In this document: piece by piece, positions 9,131-18,899 of the stretch
How the letters are laid out: each line of letters opens with the position of its first letter
Position numbering within the stretch: the stretch's first letter is position 1
Source of the DNA: Ascoidea tarda (nom. inval.)
Lineage: Eukaryota > Ascomycota > Saccharomycetes > Ascoideales > Ascoideaceae
Assembly: GCA_030560485.1 (NCBI GenBank)
Contig: JAKTTS010000082.1
Coordinates: 1 to 40,144 of the forward strand
Reading direction: 5' to 3'
Length of the DNA stretch: 40,144 bases
The notes under the pieces: model-generated
What the model was told of the DNA's origin: nothing
What the model saw: only the letters and a program-made list of their open reading frames with translations
Databases searched by the model: none
Program-made: the position numbers and the translations under genes

Positions 9131-9997
9131 ATGTTGTTCAAAACAATCAGCGTCGCTTTATTATTAGCTTCAATTGCTAATTGTCACCCAGTTATTAAAA
9201 CATTCAATGCCACCCACCCAACTGGTGCTAAATATTTATTTGACGAAGATGGTATAGTTGCCATTTTAGCTGAAGAAACTTTGGATGTCAATTCAACAGC
9301 CACAGCAGAGCCTTTCGGTGTTGAATCATCATTAGCCTTGACAAATGGCTCAACTTTAGTTTACCCATATCTAAATCAATCTTTACCAGCATATCCAAAC
9401 CAGACAAATTACTCTACCACATTGGTCACCAGTACTGTTGGTTTATCATCATCCAGTGATGAACCAGCCAGTGTTATTACCAGTGACTATGACATAGGAG
9501 CTGCTAAATTTGGAAATAGACGTTATGCCACCTACCTTCCAAATCAACGAGCTAGAACCTTCCAAGCAAGTGAATCTGATGCTGATTCCACTGCTTTAAC
9601 AACATTAATTTATACACCAGCCTCCACATCGACTGCTACCTTAGCTGGTACTTCAGCTGCTACATCAATTTCGTCTAGCAGCAGTCAAAAATTCACCGGT
9701 AGAGCAACACACTATACTCCTTCAGCCGACCATTGTGGTACTTCATCTAGCTCTTCAGACTTTGTTGTCGCCATTGGCTACAACTTGTACATGTCCAACG
9801 ACGTTACTAATGAAGGAGTGTCTGGATATTGTGGAAAGACTCTTACTGCAACCTATAATGGCAAATCAGTCACTGCCCGAATTGTTGATTCATGTGCTTC
9901 CTGTAGTGACGAGCAAATAGATTTCAGTCCTGCTGCTTTCCAACAGTTGGATGATCTTGACGTTGGTGTCTTGCAAGTCGAATGGAGCTTTAATTAA
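9131..9997 (+). CDS. Secreted RlpA-like double-psi beta-barrel protein
   Basis: A 288-residue secretory protein. Residues 1-18 (MLFKTISVALLLASIANC) form a signal peptide. Several N-glycosylation sequons follow in the first 100 residues, then a Ser/Thr-rich linker (about 150-185). The last 100 residues are a double-psi beta-barrel domain of the RlpA/barwin/expansin-like class: FTGRATHYTP, then HCG, YCGKTL, the motif ARIVDSCASC with the family's conserved Asp and Cys pattern, and a C-terminal DFSPAAFQQLDD...VGVLQVEW. Fungal members are secreted and variously linked to wall polysaccharides or protease inhibition; the substrate here is unknown. A dibasic NRR at about residue 133 could be a Kex2-type site separating an N-terminal region from the barrel. 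ATG 9131 is the only suitable start. Confidence 0.85.
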   Translation: MLFKTISVALLLASIANCHPVIKTFNATHPTGAKYLFDEDGIVAILAEETLDVNSTATAEPFGVESSLALTNGSTLVYPYLNQSLPAYPNQTNYSTTLVTSTVGLSSSSDEPASVITSDYDIGAAKFGNRRYATYLPNQRARTFQASESDADSTALTTLIYTPASTSTATLAGTSAATSISSSSSQKFTGRATHYTPSADHCGTSSSSSDFVVAIGYNLYMSNDVTNEGVSGYCGKTLTATYNGKSVTARIVDSCASCSDEQIDFSPAAFQQLDDLDVGVLQVEWSFN

Positions 9998-10253
9998 ATA
10001 GTCAATCACTAAATAGAAACACCTAATACATACACTTTTTTACTCATTCTTCTGCCTAGATGAGGATACCTGTAATTGTGCAAAATAACTTGCAACAACA
10101 AACTGTGTAAGACGGAAAAAAAGCGACATCCACACCACTGGTCTTGAGTTTCTTCAATTCAAAACCGAAGAACTGAGCAGATCAGTTCCCACTCCACCAC
10201 CTATTTCTCGATGTAATAGTTCTTCATACACAGTGCCGTCGCATATTCCAGTC

Positions 10254-10919
10254 ATGTCTGCGAGAGAAAGATTCCAGAAGTTGAGGGAGTTGAAGATCAA
10301 AAAAAACCACTCATTGATAGAGAACAAAAAAGAGCTTATCAAAGAGTATAAAAGAAACAGAATCACCAAAAACAACAAAAACAACAAAACCAACAAAAGT
10401 AGCTCAAACCAAAACCCTAATGGCTCAAATATTCTGAAATTAAAGGCCGAAAAGGAGTTAATTGAACTAAACTTATCTACCAATGAAAAGAAAAAAAACG
10501 AGTACAAGAAACGAAAACTGTTGAACTACTCCATCGAGGACCATGAAAACTGGTCTTGTAACCAGAAACTCAAAGAAGAAAACGCCTCTAACAACTTCAA
10601 ATTACAAAACTACAACCAGCTAGCCTTGCAGACGTACTTGAAGGATGTCAAGAAGATCTCCCTGGCAGATAGCAACACCATCTCTGCTCTGCAAGACAAG
10701 ACAACGAGCGATCTGTTGGATGTTCTATCAAAGAACTTGATCAGCGAAGACCAGCGAAGAATGGACAGCAAGAGAAGGAAGGCAGAAAAGGAAAGTGACA
10801 GCACCTTCTCCACGTACATCAATCGTAAAAACAAAGAGTTCAACCAAAAGTTGGCAAGAGATTATGCTCCATACACAAAGCAAACAAAGGACAACTTTGA
10901 GAGAGGAACTGCTCTCTAA
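10254..10919 (+). CDS. SYF2: Pre-mRNA splicing factor Syf2
   Basis: Syf2 belongs to the Prp19/NTC spliceosome complex. The 221-residue product begins MSARERFQKLRELK; the frame extends upstream only to a GTG, so ATG 10254 is used. A basic Asn-rich stretch (residues 30-60) is followed by KRKLLNYSIEDHENW, matching the KLLxISAEDxExW block of eukaryotic Syf2. The C-terminal signature is strong: TYINRKNKEFNQKLARDY ending TKQTKDNFERGTAL, against INERNAKFNKK...IKQNLERGTA in human SYF2. The gene prefers G/C-ending codons (AAC, AAG, GAG, ATC, TAC) and has five CTG codons, unlike its neighbours RKI1 and CYC1, in which I found none. It starts only 256 bp after the secreted barrel gene on the same strand. 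Confidence 0.88.
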   Translation: MSARERFQKLRELKIKKNHSLIENKKELIKEYKRNRITKNNKNNKTNKSSSNQNPNGSNILKLKAEKELIELNLSTNEKKKNEYKKRKLLNYSIEDHENWSCNQKLKEENASNNFKLQNYNQLALQTYLKDVKKISLADSNTISALQDKTTSDLLDVLSKNLISEDQRRMDSKRRKAEKESDSTFSTYINRKNKEFNQKLARDYAPYTKQTKDNFERGTAL

Positions 10920-11471
10920 GCTCATTCACTGCCTTCATACCCCATAACCTATTCCACCTCACTGCTCGCCATTAGTATCCTGAGTGCAACTGTAAGCTAT
11001 ATATTCAACAATGTGCTCTCTGGCTTTACCACAGATCTGCTGTAGGAATATCGATTATTCTCTAACCATTGTATATGTTGGCCTTTGAAATTCCTCTCAG
11101 CATGTTGTTGCTATTAAACTGCTCGTTATTTACCCTTTCTCCATCCTTCTGAATTTGACACATTGGAAATTTAAAAAATATTTCCTTGCTGTCTGCATTT
11201 TGCCTGCTTTTTTTTTTCCTACTCATTTGGCTGTCAAATCTATCGTTAACTAACTGGTTGTTATTTACCAAGCACTAGCATATACGCTGCTGCTTTCTAC
11301 TCACTACTTTCAATTTATATATATAATACACTTTTCTATTAATTCATCAGCCTTACCATTTTCAAATCCTCTATCACTTGCCCTAAGTGACTCCCATCAG
11401 CATTACACTTTTTGTTTAATCACACTTCTACATCAATTTATCATATCAACTCCTATAACACCACTTGGAAA
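10920..11471. other. Intergenic region SYF2-RKI1
   Basis: About 550 bp between two plus-strand genes. A short minus-strand frame here has no ATG of its own at the expected start and no recognisable motif. The right half (11290-11470) is CT-rich, as in yeast promoters, with an AT-rich TATATATA stretch at about 11318. Confidence 0.5.
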
Positions 11472-12239
11472 ATGACACTAGTAGATATCAACTCATTGGA
11501 ACCACTTTCTGACCCTCTAGAACAAGCCAAAAGAGCAGCAGCATATATGGCTGTTGATCAAAACGTCCCCAAGGATGCTAAATTTGTAGGTATTGGTTCA
11601 GGTTCCACTGTGGTCTATGCAGCTGAAAGAATTGGTCAACTCCCAAATAAAGATCAATTTATCTGTATCCCAACTAGTTTCCAATCAAAGCAACTAATCT
11701 TTGATAACGACTTGAAATTTGGTACTATCGATCAATATCTAAACGTTGACATTACCTTTGATGGCGCTGATGAAGTTGATTCCAGATTAAACTGTATCAA
11801 AGGTGGTGGTGCTTGTTTATTTCAAGAAAAGCTAGTGGCCTCATGCTCAAAAAAATTGGTGATCATTGCTGATTACAGAAAAAAATCTCCTCGATACTTA
11901 GCTGAAAACTGGAGAAAGGGTATACCGATTGAAGTTGTTCCCATTGCCTGGATTAAAGTTAAAAACGATTTGATTAATTTTGGTGCAAGAAGTGTTCAAC
12001 TAAGACAAGGTGGTACTCAGAAAGCTGGCCCTGTTGTCACTGATAATGGTAATTTTATTATGGATGCTGATTTTGGTGTAATAGATGGTGATATTAAAGT
12101 ACTAAATGATAAAATTAGAGGTTTGGTTGGTGTTGTTGAAACTGGCTTATTTGTTGATATGGTTGAAAAGGCTTACTTTGGAAATAAAGATGGTTCAGTG
12201 ACTATTCTATTTGATGAAAATGTTGAAGAAACTATTTAA
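11472..12239 (+). CDS. RKI1: Ribose-5-phosphate ketol-isomerase
   Basis: Interconverts ribose 5-phosphate and ribulose 5-phosphate in the non-oxidative pentose phosphate pathway in the cytosol. The 255 residues (258 in S. cerevisiae) are collinear with RpiA-type enzymes: phosphate-binding [15 protein letters not shown] (about 47-61), [20 protein letters not shown] (about 98-107), [13 protein letters not shown] with the catalytic Glu (about 115-127), [32 protein letters not shown] and a C-terminal [22 protein letters not shown] 11472 is chosen because the upstream in-frame extension starts at a TTG and does not match the family. No in-frame CTG codon was seen. Confidence 0.97.
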   Translation: MTLVDINSLEPLSDPLEQAKRAAAYMAVDQNVPKDAKFVGIGSGSTVVYAAERIGQLPNKDQFICIPTSFQSKQLIFDNDLKFGTIDQYLNVDITFDGADEVDSRLNCIKGGGACLFQEKLVASCSKKLVIIADYRKKSPRYLAENWRKGIPIEVVPIAWIKVKNDLINFGARSVQLRQGGTQKAGPVVTDNGNFIMDADFGVIDGDIKVLNDKIRGLVGVVETGLFVDMVEKAYFGNKDGSVTILFDENVEETI

Positions 12240-13100
12240 TGACATTATTTTTTTTCTTTTCACTTTTCCAATTCTTTCTATTTTTTATCTGCTCAACTAT
12301 TTTTGTTTTCTCATATATATTTATATTAATGATTATAAATCTATAAAGTTTCTAGTTATGCTGATTGTTTTTTTGCATTTTTTAATTAATTTTTTAATTA
12401 GCTAACTTTTCTTTAATTTAAGTCATTCTTAAAGAATATTATCACAAAACCATTGGTATATGAACTACACTTTCATTTAATTTGTAGCTCTAATTATTAT
12501 TTCTAACTCTCAATTTATTATTCAGTTGTGTTGCTTATCATCTTCATAGAACAATAGGAAATTTTGGCCCTAAAATAAAAATTATCTCCTTCATAACTTC
12601 TATCATTTATTTCAACTATCTACACAACACAAATCTCATGATATCATATTCTATTACCTTACTACATATACCTTTATAATTGATATTATCTTCATCTGCA
12701 AAAATCTTGTATCAAAATGAACTATTTTCATAGACTTACTTCTTTATATTGGTGAAAACTGATCTTCAAAAGAAATCCCAACAATTTCACCATAACTTGA
12801 TTTCGACTCTTGTTTTTCCAATCAAATAAAATTATATCTTAAATAATTATACTACTATTTAACTTAATTCAAAACCAGGTTATGAAATAATCCACAATAA
12901 TCTGGTTTTCAATTAAAACAGAAATTCATATTTATCAAAATTCAAAGACAAATATTTATTATTTAGAGCATTAACATTAAGTTTTTATTCAAAAATAAAA
13001 CCCTACCTATTGAACATTTTTATATAAAAAAAAAATTAAAAAAGGAATGAATTTGAATGCAATTTTAATTCAATGTTATTTAGCAGAAATCTTTCACTTG
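12240..13100. other. AT-rich convergent intergenic region RKI1/MSB1
   Basis: About 860 bp of AT-rich DNA between the 3' ends of RKI1 (+) and MSB1 (-). I see no convincing ORF, RNA gene or repeat. It is longer than needed for two terminators, but nothing specific supports another gene. Confidence 0.55.
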
Positions 13101-15869
13101 TTACAAAATATTATCTTTCAAAGAAGTTATATTCTTATGAATATTCAAAGGTTCAACTGTAGAAACTAGTCTTGGAAGTGCAAACCTTTGAAAAGTGTGT
13201 CTATTTCCAGGTATTAAAGAGTCAGAGAAATCTCCATTTTTGTGAATTGCTTCAGACTGGTTATTCTGTAATTTTGAATCCAATATTTCCATACTGCTAG
13301 AATTGCTATTGACATAATATTTCATTTCATAAGGATGCTTATCAGCATCAACGGACTGTGCTAAAATCTGATTAATGTCAACATTAATGATTGGGAAAGA
13401 AGGGTCTAAACTCTTATTTGATAAATTATCTAGATTATTTCTCAATTTTGCAGACTTTGAATAAATCGAATTGTTTTGGCTACTAACAATAATTGGCGCA
13501 TTTTCTGGATGAGATATCGATATTCTTTCAGATGCTTGACACAATTCGGCATTCAATTGTTCATAATCGTCCTCATTAGTATCCTCATTATTTTGAAAAT
13601 CATCACTGACCTTCAAAGCAGATCTTTCTTCATTTTTGTTTTCAACGATAGATCCATTTTCAAAATTTCTTTCATTATTAATCAAGTATTGATCATTGTT
13701 ATTTTCATTATCTTTTCTATACTCTCTCTCAGACTTTTCTTCGTTATTGTCTTGATTTAAGTCCAAAGAGCAAGGGTTTTCTTTAAGTCTTCTTTTATCA
13801 ACGCAAATAATTAACCATTGACATTGCCCAATTGGGGTTTGAAATTTTGCAAGTATAGTAGTCTTTAATTTTTTTAATTGAGTTTCCAATTTCCATGTAT
13901 TAACCAACCACTCATTGACTTCTATTTTTGAAACTTTGATTGGGTTTTCTTCATTTTCATACCTTTCAGGTTGGATTTTTGGGGATTTCCTAATATGGGT
14001 ATCATCAGTATCTATATTATGAGCTTCAATTGTACTATTCAAAAATTCATCCATTGAATAAAGTTGATATGAATTTTGATTTGAATTAAGATAATAATAT
14101 ACATCATTCTTGTTTTTAATATTACTACCATTATTATTTTTTCTTGAATAATTTTCTAAATATAAAATACTCGGATCAAATTTTGAAAGATATTTCAAAG
14201 ATATTAAAGAGACAAAGCTCTCAAACGCAGAAAAAGGATTTTCTATGAGCTTATCAATGAAATATTGTTCCTCATTTCTGAAAACTGTTTGTGATGAGTA
14301 AATTTTACAATTGCATGAGACAACATTTTGAATCAAATTTTTGTAGTTTGATTCGGTTGGTGAGTTATTAAATTTAATAGAATCAGAAGGAATAGAAAGA
14401 ACCAAACCGATTTCCTTATGTTGTGATACAAAAGGTAGTGGTGGGTATGGATTTAATGGAATATCATTAAGAAAGCTTATTGATGGATCATTTTTAAAAT
14501 TCAAATTGTCATAATCAATGTTTCGCACATATGAGAGGAAAATTCTTTGAAATGCTCTTCCTCGAATGTAGTATAATTGTCTATTTGAATGTATATCTTC
14601 AATTGGAGGACTATTGTTGGGAATAAAATCGACTTGATCAACATCAGAATTAGTATGACTATTAGTATTAGTGTTGATATTAGTATCATTTTGAGTTGGT
14701 AATTCAAAGAATAACTGGGCAGCAGTATAAAGTAATTCATTTAAATCATCAATATTTCCAATGCAGTTTTTGTAACAGAATAATAAAATAATGTCTAGGT
14801 ATTCTTGGATGATATATGGATAGTCGTTACTTGGTAAACAAAAGGGTAAAATTTGATAAAAAGAAGTTTTTGGATAACCGGTTTCTTCTTCTTTTTTCAC
14901 AAACTTTTTGTATGAAGACCAAGGAAATAAGCTATTTGGCAAATTTGCCCAAATCAATTTTAAAGCATTTATAATGATTTTAATATTCTGATGTGATATG
15001 GTAATATCCAATTCTTCGCCTTTCAAGGAACAACCCTCGTATGGGAAAAGAGAGCTTAAAAATTCTTTGGAGTCTTTCAATATTGAGTCCTCCAATTGGG
15101 ATAATGATGGAGTAAAGACATCAAAAGGGAGAATTCGATCCTCTTGTTTGACATTACTAGAATAAGACTGATCTGAGTTTAAATATTCCTTTAATTTTTT
15201 GGTTAAAGCATGAATAACCACTCTTGAAGTGTGATGGTTGATACCATTTCTAATCAAGATGTTAAATGGTAATTTGTTATATAAAGATCTTTCAAACAAA
15301 ACCGAATTGAAAATATGATATCTTGCATAGCATTTCATACGATTTCTATTAATATCTTGAATTAATTTCAAAAAAAGATTGTTATTATGGAAATCGAAAT
15401 TTGAACAATCAGCAGAAGTAAGTGATTTAGAATTGGCATGGCTACCAGTAGAAAAATTTGAGAAAATGGCATTCGAACAAATGTTAGACACATTCGATGG
15501 GTGGTTTCTTGTATGATTTTTAAGATTACCATTTGTATTTCTATCCATAATATAGTTATTCAAAAAGTTTTGATCTGCAAGTGCAATATTTTTGGGTAAA
15601 GCATTTATCATCGAGTCGTTGTAGCACGGAGAAGAAATGTTATTGTTATTATTTCCAAGACTGATAGGATAATTTACAAAGGTTCTGAGAGAGTTTTCCT
15701 TTTTAAAATTATTATTGAAATCATGAGAGATATTTTTCGGTACTGTATCTGGTTGAGTTTGGAAATCCAATGGGCTCAATTGGGAATTAGGAGTTGGAGA
15801 TGAATTTGAGATTGGTAAATCTCTGTGAGATGATTTTGAGTTGTTCCTTTTAAATATATTGACCAGCAT
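13101..15869 (-). CDS. MSB1: Msb1/Mug8-domain bud morphogenesis protein
   Basis: A 922-residue protein with the fungal Msb1/Mug8 N-terminal domain, related to RhoGAP folds. S. cerevisiae Msb1 acts with Cdc42, Rho1 and Bem1 at bud sites. The diagnostic block is at about residues 285-360: INALKLIWANLPNSLFPW, then SYKKFVKKEEETGYPKTSF, QILPFCLPS and YIIQEYLDIILLFCYKN, the same order as in the family. Earlier, YHIFNSVLFERSLYNKLPF (about 185) and IHALTKKLKEYL belong to the same domain. The N-terminal 170 residues and the C-terminal 250 are Asn/Ser/Glu-rich and poorly conserved. The frame runs upstream to a TTG; the first ATG is 15869, followed by a CTG codon. A divergent promoter is shared with the CCDC47-like gene. 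Confidence 0.78.
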   Translation of the reverse strand: MLVNIFKRNNSKSSHRDLPISNSSPTPNSQLSPLDFQTQPDTVPKNISHDFNNNFKKENSLRTFVNYPISLGNNNNNISSPCYNDSMINALPKNIALADQNFLNNYIMDRNTNGNLKNHTRNHPSNVSNICSNAIFSNFSTGSHANSKSLTSADCSNFDFHNNNLFLKLIQDINRNRMKCYARYHIFNSVLFERSLYNKLPFNILIRNGINHHTSRVVIHALTKKLKEYLNSDQSYSSNVKQEDRILPFDVFTPSLSQLEDSILKDSKEFLSSLFPYEGCSLKGEELDITISHQNIKIIINALKLIWANLPNSLFPWSSYKKFVKKEEETGYPKTSFYQILPFCLPSNDYPYIIQEYLDIILLFCYKNCIGNIDDLNELLYTAAQLFFELPTQNDTNINTNTNSHTNSDVDQVDFIPNNSPPIEDIHSNRQLYYIRGRAFQRIFLSYVRNIDYDNLNFKNDPSISFLNDIPLNPYPPLPFVSQHKEIGLVLSIPSDSIKFNNSPTESNYKNLIQNVVSCNCKIYSSQTVFRNEEQYFIDKLIENPFSAFESFVSLISLKYLSKFDPSILYLENYSRKNNNGSNIKNKNDVYYYLNSNQNSYQLYSMDEFLNSTIEAHNIDTDDTHIRKSPKIQPERYENEENPIKVSKIEVNEWLVNTWKLETQLKKLKTTILAKFQTPIGQCQWLIICVDKRRLKENPCSLDLNQDNNEEKSEREYRKDNENNNDQYLINNERNFENGSIVENKNEERSALKVSDDFQNNEDTNEDDYEQLNAELCQASERISISHPENAPIIVSSQNNSIYSKSAKLRNNLDNLSNKSLDPSFPIINVDINQILAQSVDADKHPYEMKYYVNSNSSSMEILDSKLQNNQSEAIHKNGDFSDSLIPGNRHTFQRFALPRLVSTVEPLNIHKNITSLKDNIL

Positions 15870-16446
15870 GATAATCCAAAGATCTTTCAAAAGCTGTGTG
15901 GTGTAGTTGAATTGAAGTGGATACTCTCAAAAAGAGAAAATACATTTGGAAAAGAGGTGAACATATTGGTGTATTTATAAACAATAGAACTATTAGGATA
16001 AAGAAAAAGTCGAAATAGCAATTTCTGTTTCATTTAGAATTTTTGATGTCGACAACCAAAATAAACCGATATATTATTAATTTCCTAACCATAGGTTTCT
16101 ATAATGAAATTAGCAATCGCGATATATTTTTCCAAGAGAGAGTGAAGTTGATGAGTATCGCAGTGCTAAACAAGTTGAAACATAAATGGGTTTTTCTGGA
16201 GGTAAAACAGTTTCAATTTGGGTGAGCTGCATATAAAGGTGAGTGCATGCGTATGCACGAAGTTCAATGCAGACACACCGCTATTTCCCGTGACCTTTCA
16301 GTTTCAAATTTTTACGCCCGTTCACTGATAACACCTTTTCCTTTTCCATATCAGAACTGGAAGAAGAAAGAGCAAGCAGTTGAGTGGTCGTATTGAAGAC
16401 TCAGGGTATTTGTGAGAGCATTTGACATATTAAATTGGTGTTTGCG
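15870..16446. other. Divergent promoter region MSB1 / CCDC47-like
   Basis: About 580 bp serving two divergent genes. A small 16-bp inverted repeat (GTGCAT-GCGT-ATGCAC, 16243-16258) and a moderately GC-rich stretch around 16260-16330 stand out. A 60-codon plus-strand frame at 16043 has no recognisable motif and is probably fortuitous. Confidence 0.5.
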
Positions 16447-17532
16447 ATGTCTTGGCTTGAGGGATTCATAGAAACGTACAAAAATGACGTTTACGAGCGT
16501 TGGACAACCCATAATTGGAAAATGGAGGGCTATCTCTTAGGTTGTCTATTGGTGTTTGTTATCACTCATACAATTGGGTATAAAATCAACGAGAGATATG
16601 TTAGCAACTGGGTTAATTATATGAAGGATTACTTGCTTAAGAGCCAATTTTTCAAGTTTGGGGTTTCCCCCAACAATGATAATAAGATTGTGTCATATAT
16701 TAGAGACAATGATCAGTTATACACCACTTATTGCACTGGTAGGGTGAACATAAAAGGATTTATCATTAGATTGAGACTAAAGGCTAGACAAAATTTTATT
16801 CTTTATATTGTGCAACAGGTTTTCTCGTTTTTCTTTGAAAGCTTGAAACCTGATGAGGACGCAGTTGAGATCAATGGTACATTTCATGATAATATTTCAG
16901 TGAACAATTTTATTTTTGCCATTGTTAATAAAAACAAAATGAATGAAAGAAGAAATGAAAACTATAGCTTGTCATTAACTAGGACAATTGATTCTCCCAA
17001 ATTACCAAATGAATTTGTGTTTATGTCTGAATCAGCAGAGATTAATGAAGCTGTTTTAAGCAAAGCAGAAATATTAGATCAATTGGCAAAAGTTGGAGAA
17101 GTTTTGCAATATTTGATTATTTCTGACCAACCCACTTATCATCCCACCACTATTGATGAATGCAAATCCAGGCCTTCATTTGCGTTAAAATTGAGTTTAA
17201 AGTCATCAAGTAATGCCGATTTAGAAAAGTCAAAAGATTCAATTGAAATTTTATTGAAAGTTGTTGATTTGATTTCGAATAATAAAAGATTTGAAATAAG
17301 ACCCGAAGTTTTCAAAAAGATCAATAACGTCAGAAAACAACAGGTTGAGAAGATCATTAAAAAGATTGAATTGCAAAAAAAAGAAGAGTTTGAAGAAAAA
17401 AAATTGGAAGAACAAAAGAAAATAAAAGACGAATTGAAGAAAAGCAGCCCAGCCGAATTGGAAAAGTTTGAAAAATTGCAAAAAGCCAAAAAAGAAAGAA
17501 GAATGAAAAATAAACAAAGAATTAAAATGTAA
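16447..17532 (+). CDS. CCDC47-like (DUF1682) ER membrane protein
   Basis: A 361-residue protein of the DUF1682/CCDC47 family. In animals CCDC47 is an ER membrane subunit of the PAT complex that chaperones membrane protein insertion at the translocon. A single transmembrane segment is visible at about residues 29-46 (GYLLGCLLVFVITHTIGY). The lumen/cytosol domain follows with LKARQNFILYIVQQVF and the loop LTRTIDSPKLPNEFVFMSE. The C terminus is a long Lys/Glu-rich helix ending KAKKERRMKNKQRIKM, a family hallmark (ribosome-contacting tail in CCDC47). The frame opens upstream through TTG and GTG; ATG 16447 gives MSWLEGFIETYKND. Function is inferred from the family only. Confidence 0.75.
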   Translation: MSWLEGFIETYKNDVYERWTTHNWKMEGYLLGCLLVFVITHTIGYKINERYVSNWVNYMKDYLLKSQFFKFGVSPNNDNKIVSYIRDNDQLYTTYCTGRVNIKGFIIRLRLKARQNFILYIVQQVFSFFFESLKPDEDAVEINGTFHDNISVNNFIFAIVNKNKMNERRNENYSLSLTRTIDSPKLPNEFVFMSESAEINEAVLSKAEILDQLAKVGEVLQYLIISDQPTYHPTTIDECKSRPSFALKLSLKSSSNADLEKSKDSIEILLKVVDLISNNKRFEIRPEVFKKINNVRKQQVEKIIKKIELQKKEEFEEKKLEEQKKIKDELKKSSPAELEKFEKLQKAKKERRMKNKQRIKM

Positions 17533-18557
17533 ATGCAAGTTTGTTTTATGTATGTTATTTGGTAAACTTTTATGAAATTTCTTCTTTTTACATCAATTTT
17601 ATAATAACATTTTAATGAGATTTGTTTTGACCCCTTCTTTTGGTTTTATTTGTGTTTCCACCGTTGTTTGTGGTTTTTTTATTTTGATCTTCTTATAAAG
17701 TTTTCTACTGTTCGTTTAGTTTTAGTTAAAATATCATCATTTGCATTGCAGTGCCAAAATAATATGTTAATTACTACTCTGTTGTCTCCACCATGCTGGT
17801 TTTAGAAGCGAGCGGATCCGGATGACACTGCGGTCGATTGATAAGCGGATGAGTAATCACTGACAGATCTAATCAGACTTCCGTCCTTCCTGCAAAACCC
17901 ACCGCTGTGGTCGGCTAAAAAGCGTGCAGGATAAAAGAAAGGACCATCCAATTTTGTCCGGAGCATTGCAGTGCTGAGAATGACTGTGCAAACCAAGCTA
18001 GAAGCCCTTGGGCATTGAAGGTCGGGCTTCTGACAAAACACAGCAACAGGAAGAGCTCACGAAGGCTCGCCAGGTCGAGGAAACGAGCTGATTGATTAAC
18101 AATGGCAGTGATGGTATTGGTGTTCGAGGCAGCTTTCGCTCTTTTCCTCGTGCTTACAGTTTTGAGTTTCCCTAAGCACGATTAACGCGGACAGTTCTGA
18201 AGCGTCGGCCGCAGCCAATCAGCGACGGCCAAATGGTAAACTCACATACTCAAAGCCGTCTGGGACGTGGATTTTCCCGCCAGACCGCTGATTTGCTGAG
18301 CATTAGCTTACCACAGCGTAGAGAACGTTAGTATCAAAAAACAGTGGGTGAAAAATTTTGTATTTATATCTATCGTTTCCTGCTGGAGGTGTTTTTCTTC
18401 GTTTCTTTCTTTTGTTCTTCTCTTTCATACTCGTTATATTATATTCCTGCGTCTCCTTCTCTGTACATAACTTATAGCTAATCCTCTGTATAACCTCACC
18501 GTTTTCCTTGAACATATTCTCTAAGCTCTCTTTTATTCTATCTTAACCACATCCACA
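17533..18557 (+). promoter_or_regulatory. CYC1 upstream region, GC-rich with clustered sites
   Basis: About 1 kb between the CCDC47-like stop and CYC1. The part at 17800-18300 is unusually GC-rich (18181-18240 counts 33 G/C of 60). It contains GCGGAT at 17812-17817 and 17845-17850, the palindrome ATCCGGAT at 17816-17823, TCCGGA at 17957-17962 and a CCAAT box at 18215-18221. The last 200 bp are CT-rich with TATTTATAT at about 18361, a plausible core promoter. Short frames in the GC-rich part resemble nothing known. Confidence 0.55.
18215..18221 (+). promoter_or_regulatory. CCAAT box upstream of CYC1 (HAP-type)
   Basis: CCAATCA lies about 340 bp upstream of the cytochrome c start codon. In yeasts CCAAT sites bound by the HAP2/3/4/5 complex activate respiratory genes, CYC1 being the classical case. 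Its reverse complement TGATTGG also occurs upstream of COX6 in this window. Confidence 0.6.
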
Positions 18558-18899
18558 ATGCCACCAAAATTCTCTGAGTTCAAAAAAGGTAACGCTAAGA
18601 AAGGTGCCAATTTATTCAAAACCAGATGTTTACAATGTCACACTGTTGAAAAAGGTGGTCCTCACAAAGTTGGTCCAAATTTATCTGGTATCTTTGGTAG
18701 AAACTCTGGTAAAGCAGCGGGCTATGCTTACACTGATGCTAACATCAAGAAAAACATTCTATGGACAGAACAAACCATGAGTGATTATTTGATCAATCCA
18801 AAGAAATATATTCCAGGTACTAAAATGGCTTTTGGTGGTCTTAAGAAAGACAAAGATAGATTCGATTTGATCACTTATTTGGCTGAAGCCACCAAATAA
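18558..18899 (+). CDS. CYC1: Cytochrome c
   Basis: Electron carrier of the mitochondrial intermembrane space between complexes III and IV. The 113-residue protein has the haem attachment motif C24-L-Q-C27-H28, the axial Met90 in [10 protein letters not shown], and [11 protein letters not shown] with the Lys (K82) that is trimethylated in fungi. It is unspliced and has no cleavable presequence, as expected. Codons are biased to the preferred set of a strongly expressed yeast gene (GGT, AAG/AAA, CCA) with no CTG. The ATG at 18558 follows an A-rich context (ccacatccaca) typical of efficient yeast starts. Confidence 0.99.
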   Translation: MPPKFSEFKKGNAKKGANLFKTRCLQCHTVEKGGPHKVGPNLSGIFGRNSGKAAGYAYTDANIKKNILWTEQTMSDYLINPKKYIPGTKMAFGGLKKDKDRFDLITYLAEATK

